Part shown: positions 1 to 7,114 of the stretch, piece by piece
How positions within the stretch are numbered: the first letter of the stretch is position 1
Layout: each line of letters begins with the position of its first letter
From: Nitrospira sp. UBA5698
GTDB taxonomy: Bacteria; Nitrospirota; Nitrospiria; Nitrospirales; Nitrospiraceae
Direction: 5' to 3'
DNA length: 19,810 nt
Assembly: GCA_002420115.1 (NCBI GenBank)
Contig: DIHK01000057.1
Coordinates: 169 to 19,978 of the forward strand
Notes under the pieces: model-generated
Database searches by the model: none
What the model saw: the letters and a program-made list of their open reading frames with translations, nothing else
Told to the model about the DNA's origin: nothing
Made by a program: the position numbers and the translations under genes

Positions 1-326
1 AACAGGGTCGCCAACCCAGCACCAAACACAAACCCACCGGCTAAGGTAAGGATGACCGCACCCGGAAGTGACAAGCCTGCCACCAGGATATAGGTCCCGA
101 TAAAGATGGCCACGGCTGCGACAAAGTTGGCATCCGTGAAGACCAGCAAGCTATCCCGATTCTCTTTCAGAGCTGTCAGCGATAAGAATGTCCCGAGATC
201 AAAATAGAAAAATGCACTAATGGCGACAACCACGACAACGGCAATGAACACCTTGCCTGTATTTGAGTCACCGGTTCCGGCCTGATTCGAAATCTGTGTG
301 GTCATAACGGCACCTTCGCGTATCAT
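1..326 (-). CDS. TVP38/TMEM64 (SNARE-associated/DedA-like) membrane protein, N-terminal part
   Basis: This gene is read on the complement and its 3' end lies beyond the left edge, so only about 108 N-terminal residues are visible. There is a short polar N-terminus, then a first hydrophobic helix around VFIAVVVVVAISAFFYF. A loop follows, then a second hydrophobic stretch leading into LPGAVILTLAGGFVFGAG. That block, with its glycine-rich GGxxFG, is the signature of the TVP38/TMEM64 (VTT domain) family of inner-membrane proteins. Relatives in the wider DedA superfamily are lipid scramblases or transporters. The start at 326 was chosen because GGAGGAGG (331-338) lies four bases upstream. A second in-frame ATG at 305 is possible. 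The family call is fairly secure; substrate and partners cannot be read from a fragment. Confidence 0.78.
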   Translation of the reverse strand, partial: MIREGAVMTTQISNQAGTGDSNTGKVFIAVVVVVAISAFFYFDLGTFLSLTALKENRDSLLVFTDANFVAAVAIFIGTYILVAGLSLPGAVILTLAGGFVFGAGLATL

Positions 327-330
327 GGGA

Positions 331-338
331 CCTCCTCC
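331..338 (-). promoter_or_regulatory. Ribosome binding site of the TVP38/TMEM64 gene
   Basis: GGAGGAGG on the complement lies four bases before ATG 326. It decides the longer start over the ATG at 305, which has only a weak AAGG upstream. Confidence 0.6.
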
Positions 339-705
339 GCTGACTGTCAATGAAATAGGCGGCATGGGGTGTTTGTCTCACCACGCTGAGAAATCTTACA
401 GCGTCAACTTCTCGCAGGCCACAAGACAACTCATTGTGACTTCTGCCTTGAGACTGGCGTTGACAGGTGCGCCGACAGTCAACAGTCATGCAGAAGGCGC
501 AAGCAGACCATTCACCAATGTCGCAACGATCGCGGGGGCAAATCATTAACAACTTACCTTCCATCGCCTGTAGGAAGAAACGTCTATCTGAACCGTCCGT
601 TGAGCGGCTACGTGATGTAAGGACGCTGCGAGCGGCCATTTTCCGTATCCTGCCAGAAGTCAGTTGCCAGGCCAGATAGAATTCCCGTAGTCTAGGGAGA
701 GGAGG
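339..705. other. Divergent intergenic region with repeated ACAGTCA motif, no gene
   Basis: This gap separates the minus-strand TVP38 gene from the plus-strand molybdopterin enzyme gene and should hold both promoters. Open frames here are short, lack ribosome binding sites and look non-coding. TTGACA occurs at 460-465 but has no convincing -10 at the right distance. ACAGTCA occurs twice in tandem at about 475-488 and once inverted at 341-347. GTTGAC (459-464) and GTCAAC (478-483) form a 6-bp inverted repeat with a 13-base spacer, a possible operator. The last bases hold the Shine-Dalgarno sequence of the plus-strand gene. Confidence 0.5.
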
Positions 706-710
706 CCAGC

Positions 711-1355
711 ATGGATGAATCACACCGGTTGACAAAAACCAAAGAACAATGGGCTCGAGCGAGGCGAGGCGGAGAAGAGCGTGAAGTGTTTTATGAGGGA
801 GATGAGCGATTGCCACCAGGCCAGCACCTCGTGGAGAACTTCCCTGTTCTGGACCTCGGCGTTAAACCTGAAATTCCTTTGAGTGAATGGCGTCTCAGTA
901 TTGGAGGATTTGTCTCGACCCCCGTCACCTGGACATGGGAGCAGTTCATGGCTCAGCCCCAACTCACACATCGATCTGACTTCCACTGTGTCACGTCATG
1001 GAGCCGATTTGACAATGACTGGGAAGGCGTGACGTTTCAACACGTCATGGCCGTCGTGAAACCTCTGTCGCTGGCTCGATTCGTCCTTTTCAAATCCTAC
1101 GATGATTACACGACTAATCTCCCGCTCGAAGCCTGTGACGATGATGATGTCCTCCTAGCCCATCATTGGAACGGCAACCCTCTTTCCCGAGACCACGGTG
1201 GGCCGGTGCGGGTCATTGTCCCGAAACGGTATGCCTGGAAGGGAGCGAAGTGGGTGAAAGAGATTACGTTTTCCGATAAAGACGAGAAGGGGTTCTGGGA
1301 GGTTCGTGGCTATTCGAACACCGCACTCCCCTGGAATAATGATCGTTATGCCTGA
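711..1355 (+). CDS. Sulfite-oxidase-like molybdopterin-dependent oxidoreductase (YuiH/COG2041 type)
   Basis: The 214-residue product matches the stand-alone molybdopterin-binding core of the sulfite oxidase superfamily. The visible pattern is LSIGGFVSTPVTWTWEQF (about 62-79), then DFHCVTSWSR (90-99). Cys93 is the expected cysteinyl ligand to molybdenum. Later come a conserved GGPVRVIVPKRYAWKGAKWV block and a C-terminal EVRGYSNTALPWN segment, typical of this family. No signal peptide is apparent, so it is probably cytoplasmic, unlike YedY/MsrP or haem-containing sulfite oxidases. No cytochrome or membrane anchor partner is adjacent. The start is fixed by GGAGG at 701-705, five bases upstream. 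It ends three bases before ydbL, which converges on it. Family membership is confident; the physiological substrate is not known. Confidence 0.85.
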   Translation: MDESHRLTKTKEQWARARRGGEEREVFYEGDERLPPGQHLVENFPVLDLGVKPEIPLSEWRLSIGGFVSTPVTWTWEQFMAQPQLTHRSDFHCVTSWSRFDNDWEGVTFQHVMAVVKPLSLARFVLFKSYDDYTTNLPLEACDDDDVLLAHHWNGNPLSRDHGGPVRVIVPKRYAWKGAKWVKEITFSDKDEKGFWEVRGYSNTALPWNNDRYA

Positions 1356-1358
1356 TCG

Positions 1359-1697
1359 TTATTTCTTGACCCATCCGCCTGGACCCTCAACAAAGTGTCC
1401 AGGTGTGGTGTTCTGAATTGCTTTTTCTCCTGCCAGGGTCTCAACTGAACGAAGATCCGTGCGGTTCCGTTTGGCAATATCCTCATACGCCTGTCGCCGC
1501 TTCTGATTCACGTCCGCTATGACGGCTTGGGCTTCAGTATTGGAAGGATTCACTGCCCCTAGATAGCCGTTAGGCCTCTCCCCGACCAACCCTTTCGCTT
1601 TCGCTTCATCTAACGACAGAGCAAACGCTGAAAAGGCAATCATGGTTCCTAGGACCGTTATGCACACTACGATTGTGAGGCATCGTACCATCGTCAT
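1359..1697 (-). CDS. ydbL: YdbL family (DUF1318) periplasmic protein
   Basis: This 112-residue protein is the third gene of a ydbH-ynbE-ydbL operon. It has a clear signal peptide (MTMVRC followed by a long hydrophobic stretch to SAFA, likely cleavage before LSLDEAK). The mature protein is the DUF1318/YdbL type, recognised by LDEAKAKGLVGERPNGYLG, then an alpha-helical segment with NQKRRQAYEDIAKR. It ends in a GHFVEGPGGWVKK tail, close to the usual family ending. In E. coli YdbL is periplasmic and has been linked to the YdbH-YnbE bridge. I chose ATG 1697 because GGAGGGG (1701-1707) sits just upstream; an in-frame TTG at 1709 would add four residues but overlaps that site. The gene begins 15 bases after the ynbE stop, so co-translation is likely. 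Confidence 0.85.
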   Translation of the reverse strand: MTMVRCLTIVVCITVLGTMIAFSAFALSLDEAKAKGLVGERPNGYLGAVNPSNTEAQAVIADVNQKRRQAYEDIAKRNRTDLRSVETLAGEKAIQNTTPGHFVEGPGGWVKK

Positions 1698-1700
1698 TGT

Positions 1701-1707
1701 CCCCTCC
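1701..1707 (-). promoter_or_regulatory. Ribosome binding site of ydbL
   Basis: GGAGGGG on the complement, three to five bases before ATG 1697. It argues against the TTG codon at 1709, which lies upstream of the site. Confidence 0.6.
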
Positions 1708-1712
1708 AATGT

Positions 1713-1934
1713 CTAGAACAGTCCGCTGTCCTTCGATAACACCTCATCCAGGTCCTTGTCGACTTTCAGTCGTATCTCGTGATCGATCTTCACATTGAGA
1801 TTGATCGTAATCGGTTTCTCCGGCGCCGCGACCTCTACCCGCGGGGTGCACGCGATCATGGTGAGCACCACAGATCCCAAGAAGAGTATCTCCGCACATT
1901 TCAGCATCGGTCTCATCAACATGATCAGCCTCAT
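1713..1934 (-). CDS. ynbE: YnbE-like outer-membrane lipoprotein
   Basis: This 73-residue protein has a lipoprotein signal ending in the lipobox TMIAC (lipidated Cys29 if translation starts at 1934). The short mature part runs EKPITINLNVKIDHEIRLKV then DKDLDEVL, the conserved core of YnbE. In E. coli YnbE is an outer-membrane lipoprotein that multimerises by beta-strand augmentation and meets the C-terminus of YdbH. Together they form a periplasm-spanning conduit that helps maintain outer-membrane lipid balance. The ATG at 1934 is five bases after the ydbH stop with little Shine-Dalgarno. An in-frame ATG at 1922 has GAGG six bases upstream and may be the true start; the lipobox is kept in both cases. 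It sits between ydbH and ydbL in the E. coli order. Confidence 0.85.
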   Translation of the reverse strand: MRLIMLMRPMLKCAEILFLGSVVLTMIACTPRVEVAAPEKPITINLNVKIDHEIRLKVDKDLDEVLSKDSGLF

Positions 1935-1939
1935 ACCGG

Positions 1940-4735
1940 TCAGGGGCGTCTATATTTACGTTCTATCATCCCATGAATATCTTCGATCAACCGGAGACTC
2001 TTGAGGAGTGTCGGAATGTGTTCCTGCACCGTGAGATTAAAGTGAATGGGCGGAGTCTGGGTGAGATCTGGATTCCGGCCCTCTAATCTGGCGCTTAAAT
2101 CCAACATGCCAGTTTCTCCATACTTGACCCCCACGCGCAAAATCTTGTAGTGAAAGTTATTCAGTGCCTGCGCAACGAGCTGGAGATGCTGATCGGAGTC
2201 TGAAAGCGTGTTTGACGACTCCACGCCTGAGAGATGTCGTATGACCCCTCCTGGAGGCTGCGCCTCAATGACTCCCCCATCCACCATGATACCCCTGGAG
2301 GTAATCATGACCGGGAGGGTTCCATTGAGCGTACCAGTTCCCTGCAGTCCCCGTTGTTGTTCCACGCTAAGAATCTTTGCGAGATCAAGACTCCGCAAAG
2401 AAAAGGTTGTTGCGGATGAGGGCGATGCCAAGTCTACCACAAGACCAGGACTGGTAATCGTTCCTCCAAACATTTCACACTGAAAGTCTTTCACCTCAAC
2501 GACCGGAAATGGATCCGCCAATTTCCACCGTGCCTGATAGGAAGTCCTGACGTTGTTCACGTCCACCCCACTCTGGATGGCCGCCACAAAGAGAGAGGCC
2601 GGCTGAACCATCCTGATGGAATCCGTTCCCTCTGCACGAAGGACCATTGACGTGCTTACCCCCCTCAGCCCGTAGTCATGATAGTACCCGGAAACGTTCT
2701 CGGCCATCAGTCGCGCCGCCGCTGAGGTCACCCTTGTACCGCCGCTCGATGGCCTCCCAACCGTCTCATCCCAAGTCACATCAACTGTGGCGCTGATGGT
2801 CCCATCAAGAAGATCGCTCGATGGGCCGAGCGCCTTTGTGAATCTGCTGAGCCGCCGCTCGGCCCCATCAAAGCTCACTGGACCGATCGTGCCATGCAAC
2901 ATGCCGTAGGGTGTCTTGAGCGATTGCTCAACTCTGGCGGTAACTACTCCTTCATAAGCCGGAAGATCGATCTGTAGATCCGCTCCAATACGCGTGTGAT
3001 CAGCTGAGAATTGTGACACCCAATGGCTTGGTGCAGAAATCATCCCTCCAACGCCCACCGTGACTCCATCAATCACCAACATCCCTCTGGCTGTCCAATT
3101 CATCCCTTTCGTGTCCAGCTCCTCGACGCTGAGCAGCCCCTGGGTACTGGTAACAGTTTGATCACCGATTTTGACGGTCGGAACCCGAATCGTAGCGACC
3201 AGCGATCCCGTGGAACAGTGCCTTGAAATCAGATCACATTCCACCGTCAAAAGTTCGGAGAGATTCAGCGTAACTCCCGGGACGAAGACCGCACCTTGTC
3301 CGATCTGCTTTATCGTGATAGAGGACGGGGGTAATAACACCCCTTCGATATGTGTTTGTTCTAGCCGTACGGTCCCTCGAACTTTTCCAGCCGCCTCTTT
3401 TGCAGCAAGCCGTTCGGTCAACATTCTGGGAAGCACTCCCTCCAATTGATAGCCCCCTTCGAGCAAGACTAATTCATTCCCACGTCCTTCAGCCCTGGTG
3501 GTTTCGAACGTGGCAACCACTGGTCCTGAAGACCCGCCGTAGGTCACCTGCAGCGGACCTTGAGCCACGGTGCGGATGGGAGAATCTTTCCAATAGAGCG
3601 TCCCCTGTACGACGCTCTTGTTCTCGATCCGTACCAGCTGATCTCCATGAGGAAGTATCACCCGAACAATGTCTGGAATAAGACGAGGTTGAGCATTCAC
3701 CGTAGCCGTAAGGAGAACTCCAGGGCTCATCGCCCACTCTGCCTGAGTGGCATTGCCTGCAAACTTTCCCACATAGGTCAGCGCAATATCCTTCGCCACC
3801 CCTTTCAATGCGGGGAGGGTGACATTGATGCGTACTTGCCCGTCTAGACGGGTATGCTCATCCTCCCAGAGAGAGCCGAGCGCAGCCTCTGTCGCAGCAA
3901 CCCCCCCCCAGTCAAGTGCAACCTGCCCCGTCACCTTCTCCAGTTCCGGTCCGATCGGCACAAGAAGAGCAATGAACGGAGCCAGCTCCTGTACATCAAT
4001 TCGAAGTTGCCCATCGACTTGAATGTCTGAACTATCGGTTGGACGCGATCGGGACTGCCAGGAGACAATCGGTGCCGCATGTGGTCGATTTGAAGACAGC
4101 GTAGCCGACCACGTACTGGCCGACTTCCCAACCACCACGAGGCTATAAGAGCCTGTATCTTGCCCTCGAAATGCAAAATGCCCTCCGACCTCATTGCCGG
4201 TAGCAGTCAGCTCCCCATCAATCGTGACTTTACGGAGCGGCCCCGTGGCTTGCTCGCGGAACACGGTCAGATGCTCAAGCTGCAACTCGCCAAAGGGAAG
4301 AATGGGAAGCGTCCGCAGAAGATCACCAGCCGTCAGTAGCCTCCACGGTGACGATTCCTCATCATCACTCCCTTCCTCTCGTTTCCCGCCAGTGGTGGCT
4401 TCGGTCGAGTGCACGGTCAAGACATGGATGGCCACATCTCTGAGCAGGATACGATTCGTACGACCTTGAACCAGCAGCCCCAAGTCATACTGAATCTCTG
4501 CATCGGTCAGGGAGATCATGAGTCGTTCTTCTCCCAAATCTTGCTGGAATGAAACAACGGGTATATTCATCTGTGTCCAGCCGGGATACCCCAGCTGAAG
4601 GATGACCTGACTGTACCCATACGAACGGAGCTGATTGGCCAAGACGTATGAAGCTCCCAAGGGCAACAAGAGATAGCATCCGCACAGCACAACAACAACT
4701 AATAGCACGACCACTTGATAGCGTTGCGTTAACAT
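1940..4735 (-). CDS. ydbH: YdbH-like AsmA-superfamily intermembrane lipid-bridge protein
   Basis: This 931-residue protein resembles YdbH (about 880 residues in E. coli). An N-terminal hydrophobic segment (about residues 7-30, VVVLLVVVVLCGCYLLLPLG) would anchor it in the inner membrane. The long periplasmic part is rich in beta-strand repeats. The C-terminal region carries the YdbH domain, with GTGTLNGTLPVMITSRGIMV, PGGVIRHL and LNNFHYKILRVGVKYGETG. YdbH belongs to the AsmA-like/bridge-like group with TamB and YhdP, which move phospholipid to the outer membrane. The ynbE and ydbL genes follow directly, supporting this role. The start ATG lacks a strong Shine-Dalgarno. A run of nine G (complement of 3901-3909), near residue 276, is unusual inside a coding region. 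The reading frame is otherwise intact. Confidence 0.88.
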   Translation of the reverse strand: MLTQRYQVVVLLVVVVLCGCYLLLPLGASYVLANQLRSYGYSQVILQLGYPGWTQMNIPVVSFQQDLGEERLMISLTDAEIQYDLGLLVQGRTNRILLRDVAIHVLTVHSTEATTGGKREEGSDDEESSPWRLLTAGDLLRTLPILPFGELQLEHLTVFREQATGPLRKVTIDGELTATGNEVGGHFAFRGQDTGSYSLVVVGKSASTWSATLSSNRPHAAPIVSWQSRSRPTDSSDIQVDGQLRIDVQELAPFIALLVPIGPELEKVTGQVALDWGGVAATEAALGSLWEDEHTRLDGQVRINVTLPALKGVAKDIALTYVGKFAGNATQAEWAMSPGVLLTATVNAQPRLIPDIVRVILPHGDQLVRIENKSVVQGTLYWKDSPIRTVAQGPLQVTYGGSSGPVVATFETTRAEGRGNELVLLEGGYQLEGVLPRMLTERLAAKEAAGKVRGTVRLEQTHIEGVLLPPSSITIKQIGQGAVFVPGVTLNLSELLTVECDLISRHCSTGSLVATIRVPTVKIGDQTVTSTQGLLSVEELDTKGMNWTARGMLVIDGVTVGVGGMISAPSHWVSQFSADHTRIGADLQIDLPAYEGVVTARVEQSLKTPYGMLHGTIGPVSFDGAERRLSRFTKALGPSSDLLDGTISATVDVTWDETVGRPSSGGTRVTSAAARLMAENVSGYYHDYGLRGVSTSMVLRAEGTDSIRMVQPASLFVAAIQSGVDVNNVRTSYQARWKLADPFPVVEVKDFQCEMFGGTITSPGLVVDLASPSSATTFSLRSLDLAKILSVEQQRGLQGTGTLNGTLPVMITSRGIMVDGGVIEAQPPGGVIRHLSGVESSNTLSDSDQHLQLVAQALNNFHYKILRVGVKYGETGMLDLSARLEGRNPDLTQTPPIHFNLTVQEHIPTLLKSLRLIEDIHGMIERKYRRP

Positions 4736-4755
4736 GGATAGCCAGCGATCCGCTT

Positions 4756-4784
4756 GATATGCATCCTATGGCCAGGGTTGTCAA
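4756..4784 (-). promoter_or_regulatory. Candidate sigma70-type promoter for ydbH-ynbE-ydbL
   Basis: On the complement, a perfect TTGACA (4784-4779) is followed after 17 bases by CATATC (4761-4756), a weak -10 with three matches. Transcription would start near 4749, very close to ATG 4735. A second TTGACA lies at 4806-4801 without a good -10. The call rests on the -35 and spacing only. Confidence 0.3.
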
Positions 4785-4989
4785 ACAAACTTGTCTGCTC
4801 TGTCAAGATGTCTGAATGGCTCTACCTCTTGATATAGGCTGATGAGCCACAGGCCGGTGTTGTCCGGACTTGTGCTCACAGCGCTACACCACCTCTCTTC
4901 AAGATTGGCGGGAAATCCCGGAACAATTTACCGCGAACTCAGCCTACGAAGGCAAACCAGGCGTAACCAGCGGTCGTATCGCAGAAGAG

Positions 4990-5562
4990 TCATTTCAGGC
5001 AGAAATTCATATCGAGCAATCCATCCGCAGCCACTGTTGCTTCACCACCTTTCCTGCAGTCCTCTTGTTGAGCTTTCCTCTGTGTTCCCGTGTTTATCTC
5101 CATTGGCTCTTCAGCCCTCGAGGACATCCCCACCGACAGAGAGCTCCCGCCGCTTTGTCGAGCCAGTGTTCCTACCTCTCTCTTCTGGAGCGTTGTTCCA
5201 TCCTTTGTATGCGTCAACACGAGGGCCGGCTGTGTCCGCTGTCCAAAGAGAGGTATGGCGGCCGCTTGAAATGATGTTCCGCCATGATCAAGCCACACCT
5301 CGACTTTGTAATACTTGAGCATGGGCGCAAGAGTCAGGCCAATGGCGGCTACATCACCGGAATAGATCCCATGATTGGCATGATAGAGCATTTCCAACCG
5401 ATTGATCTCCGCGAGAACCACCTCGGCCTCCACTGCCTTGGCATGGTTGACAAAATGACTGTGCGATACCATCGCCGCTGCGGCCAGGATGCTCAGCATA
5501 GCCAGAACCACCAGCACTTCAAGTAAGGTGAATCCACCGGTTTTCCTTCCTCCGCCCACCAT
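4990..5562 (-). CDS. Type IV pilin-like / pseudopilin protein with prepilin cleavage site
   Basis: The 190-residue product begins with a basic leader and the class III prepilin signal RKTGG|FTLLEVLVVLAML. Cleavage by prepilin peptidase would fall between Gly10 and Phe11, with Glu at mature position 5. A hydrophobic helix to about residue 33 follows, then an amphipathic helix containing AEINRLEMLYHANHGIYSGD, common in major and minor type IV pilins. A beta-rich domain holds SFQAAAIPL and TKDGTTLQKREVG. Cys169 and Cys188 could form a C-terminal disulfide loop like the pilin D-region. It could be a minor pilin, a T2SS pseudopilin or a stand-alone pilin; no assembly ATPase, platform protein or secretin is in the window. 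Its ATG overlaps the stop of the upstream HAMP gene (TAATG), implying coupled translation. Confidence 0.8.
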   Translation of the reverse strand: MVGGGRKTGGFTLLEVLVVLAMLSILAAAAMVSHSHFVNHAKAVEAEVVLAEINRLEMLYHANHGIYSGDVAAIGLTLAPMLKYYKVEVWLDHGGTSFQAAAIPLFGQRTQPALVLTHTKDGTTLQKREVGTLARQSGGSSLSVGMSSRAEEPMEINTGTQRKAQQEDCRKGGEATVAADGLLDMNFCLK

Positions 5563-6182
5563 TAGATTCTTCCCAACTTATTGACTGCCGTTCGAAAATC
5601 AAATTGCTGTAACGTCCCGGTAATCTCATCCAGGGCCTCTCGGGCTTCTTTCACGCCTATGGGCTCAACCTTCTCAATCTTCTGGAGCGCCACCAGCAAG
5701 GCTCGTGTCTGATGCTGAATCTGGTCGAACGACCGCTCGATATTCTCCACGGCGCAGTTCCCATGATCCGCCAACTCATCCAGCCGGTCGCTAGGACGAA
5801 AGCGCATGCGCCAACGAAGGTTTCCCTTTGCCCACTGCTGAAGGCTTTCGTCCAAGCGAGAGAGCGGCCCTGCCACACGCCTGGTCACGACAAGACTGAA
5901 AATCACAGAGCCGAAAAAGAGTACCGGAACCGCAACCCAGACCGTCTGACTCAGGGCCAACATCTCCTCGGCTGCGGCCTGCCGCTCCTCCAATGAATCA
6001 CTTGTGTACAACGCAACGACGGGCTTCAGATGAGCCCCATAGAAAGCCATCGTGAAAAACAGTGCCGAATACAGAAACAGCAACAGTCCGATCCATGCGG
6101 CGTACCCCTTTTGGATTCGATGCACGAAAAATCTTGCTCGAGGATCGCCCGTCGACATCGACGCGCGCGTAGCAGTGACCAT
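5562..6182 (-). CDS. HAMP-domain membrane protein without output domain
   Basis: The product is about 206 residues. A short cytoplasmic N-terminus precedes transmembrane helix 1 (about residues 30-48, AWIGLLLFLYSALFFTMAFY). A periplasmic loop of roughly 35 residues follows, then helix 2 (about 82-100), then a HAMP-like region from VTRRVAGPLSRLDESLQQWA to about residue 150. A C-terminal predicted helical segment follows and the protein ends. No methyl-accepting, kinase or cyclase domain is present. It resembles the sensory front end of a chemoreceptor with its output removed. ATG 6182 was chosen because GGAGG (6191-6195) is eight bases upstream; in-frame ATGs at 6188 and 6197 fit the site less well. 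It is co-translated with the following prepilin gene, so a role in pilus assembly or sensing is inferred. Confidence 0.72.
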   Translation of the reverse strand: MVTATRASMSTGDPRARFFVHRIQKGYAAWIGLLLFLYSALFFTMAFYGAHLKPVVALYTSDSLEERQAAAEEMLALSQTVWVAVPVLFFGSVIFSLVVTRRVAGPLSRLDESLQQWAKGNLRWRMRFRPSDRLDELADHGNCAVENIERSFDQIQHQTRALLVALQKIEKVEPIGVKEAREALDEITGTLQQFDFRTAVNKLGRI

Positions 6183-6190
6183 ACTCATGT

Positions 6191-6195
6191 CCTCC
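6191..6195 (-). promoter_or_regulatory. Ribosome binding site of the HAMP protein gene
   Basis: GGAGG on the complement lies eight bases before ATG 6182 and only two before ATG 6188. It supports 6182 as the start; ATG 6197 lies upstream of it. Confidence 0.5.
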
Positions 6196-6343
6196 ATTTC
6201 TCTGGACGCCAGATCGAGGAACCGCCCATGTCTACAGTACCACCAAGGCCACCATCCACCAAGAAAATGAACAGTTGCATGGATGAGATGTGGTCAGAAT
6301 GAGGTTCGCGTCGACACTAGGAGGAGCGTGGGCTTTGCGTGGC

Positions 6344-6559
6344 TTATGATGGCGTTGAAGAGGCAGCGATCGGAGGCTCTTCGCATTTCTTACAGTTCAA
6401 CAGCGTGCCGAGATGCCGCTCACGCCCGTCATCGGTCAGAACCCATGGGCGGTTGAAGAATGGTGGGTGATGTCGAACATGCTGCCCATGACCACAGGCC
6501 AGATCGGCAACCCAGTCACCATGCTCGTCTCGGTGATAACCAATAATCGATTGCTGCAT
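6344..6559 (-). CDS. DUF3565 domain protein
   Basis: This small protein of about 71 residues matches the DUF3565 family. The core reads IIGYHRDEHGDWVADLACGH, then GQHVRHHPPFFNRPWVLTD, and ends with LNCKKC. The CGHGQHxRHxPP block plus the terminal CxxC suggests a metal site, probably zinc, but this is inferred from residues only. The function of the family is not established. ATG 6559 gives a protein starting just before the conserved IIGYH motif, as in typical family members. A TTG at 6610 would add 17 residues with no family match. Neither start has a clear Shine-Dalgarno. It stands alone, 102 bases downstream of the lipoprotein gene. Confidence 0.78.
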   Translation of the reverse strand: MQQSIIGYHRDEHGDWVADLACGHGQHVRHHPPFFNRPWVLTDDGRERHLGTLLNCKKCEEPPIAASSTPS

Positions 6560-6661
6560 CTGGTACGATTGCTGATAGTCAGTTCCTGATCCGCGAGTGA
6601 TGGATATCAAACCGCATCATGGAGAACACTGGCAGACGCCGTTCAATGACACCTGCCGTCC

Positions 6662-7114
6662 TCATCGTTTTTCAAAGGGTAACTCCGGCCGTTCAAGCGC
6701 AGATAGATACCGCCAGCGTCTTTCTTGATCCTGATCGAAGCTTCCAAGAAAGATTACGTTTCCATCGAGATGTCGAAACTCTGCCAGACTGGCCTGACAG
6801 TTTTGGGGATCGATGACTCGAGCATCATACTGTCCAACCACATACACTCTGCCCTTCGCCGCCAGGTAGACGTTTCGCCGACCAGCATAGCCCGTATCAG
6901 GAAAGAGATCTGTTGAAGACCGACATCCTCCTCCCTGAACATTCATCGTGAGGGTGAATCGCTGAAGAAATGGATCAGTTGCCATCCTCACAATGGCCAA
7001 TCGAAGCTGGAGCGCAGCCACCTCGAATGATGCGGTCTCTGGGACATTGCTATTACATCCCACTACAGCTGGCAACATGGCAATGTAGGTCACCACCCAT
7101 ACAGAGAATCTCAC
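6662..7114 (-). CDS. Small lipoprotein of unknown function
   Basis: This 150-residue product starts with a lipoprotein signal (MRFSVWVVTYIAMLPAVVGC), with likely lipidation at Cys20. The mature part has a helix around residues 30-45, then a stretch resembling beta structure with RRNVYLAAKGRVYVVGQYD. Two further cysteines, Cys64 (GGGC) and Cys106 (PQNC), could form a disulfide. I do not recognise the family. The GTG start overlaps the stop of the upstream HbpS-like gene (GTGA, four bases), so the two are almost certainly co-translated and the lipoprotein may act with that periplasmic protein. Outer- or inner-membrane placement cannot be decided; the residue after Cys is Asn, not Asp, so the classic inner-membrane retention signal is absent. 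Confidence 0.7.
   Translation of the reverse strand: MRFSVWVVTYIAMLPAVVGCNSNVPETASFEVAALQLRLAIVRMATDPFLQRFTLTMNVQGGGCRSSTDLFPDTGYAGRRNVYLAAKGRVYVVGQYDARVIDPQNCQASLAEFRHLDGNVIFLGSFDQDQERRWRYLSALERPELPFEKR

Noticed and set aside
660..700. TTGCCA (664-669) with TAGTCT (688-693) as promoter of the molybdopterin enzyme gene
   Set aside because: The spacing is 18 and the implied RNA start would fall at or inside the ribosome binding site.
268..816. 182-residue minus-strand frame across the first intergenic region
   Set aside because: It overlaps both the TVP38 start and the molybdopterin enzyme gene, has no ribosome binding site and an Arg/Cys-rich composition typical of a shadow frame.
4842..5318. 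158-residue plus-strand frame opposite the prepilin gene
   Set aside because: The minus-strand frame has an exact prepilin signal and coupled start; the plus frame has a Ser/Arg/Pro-rich shadow composition.
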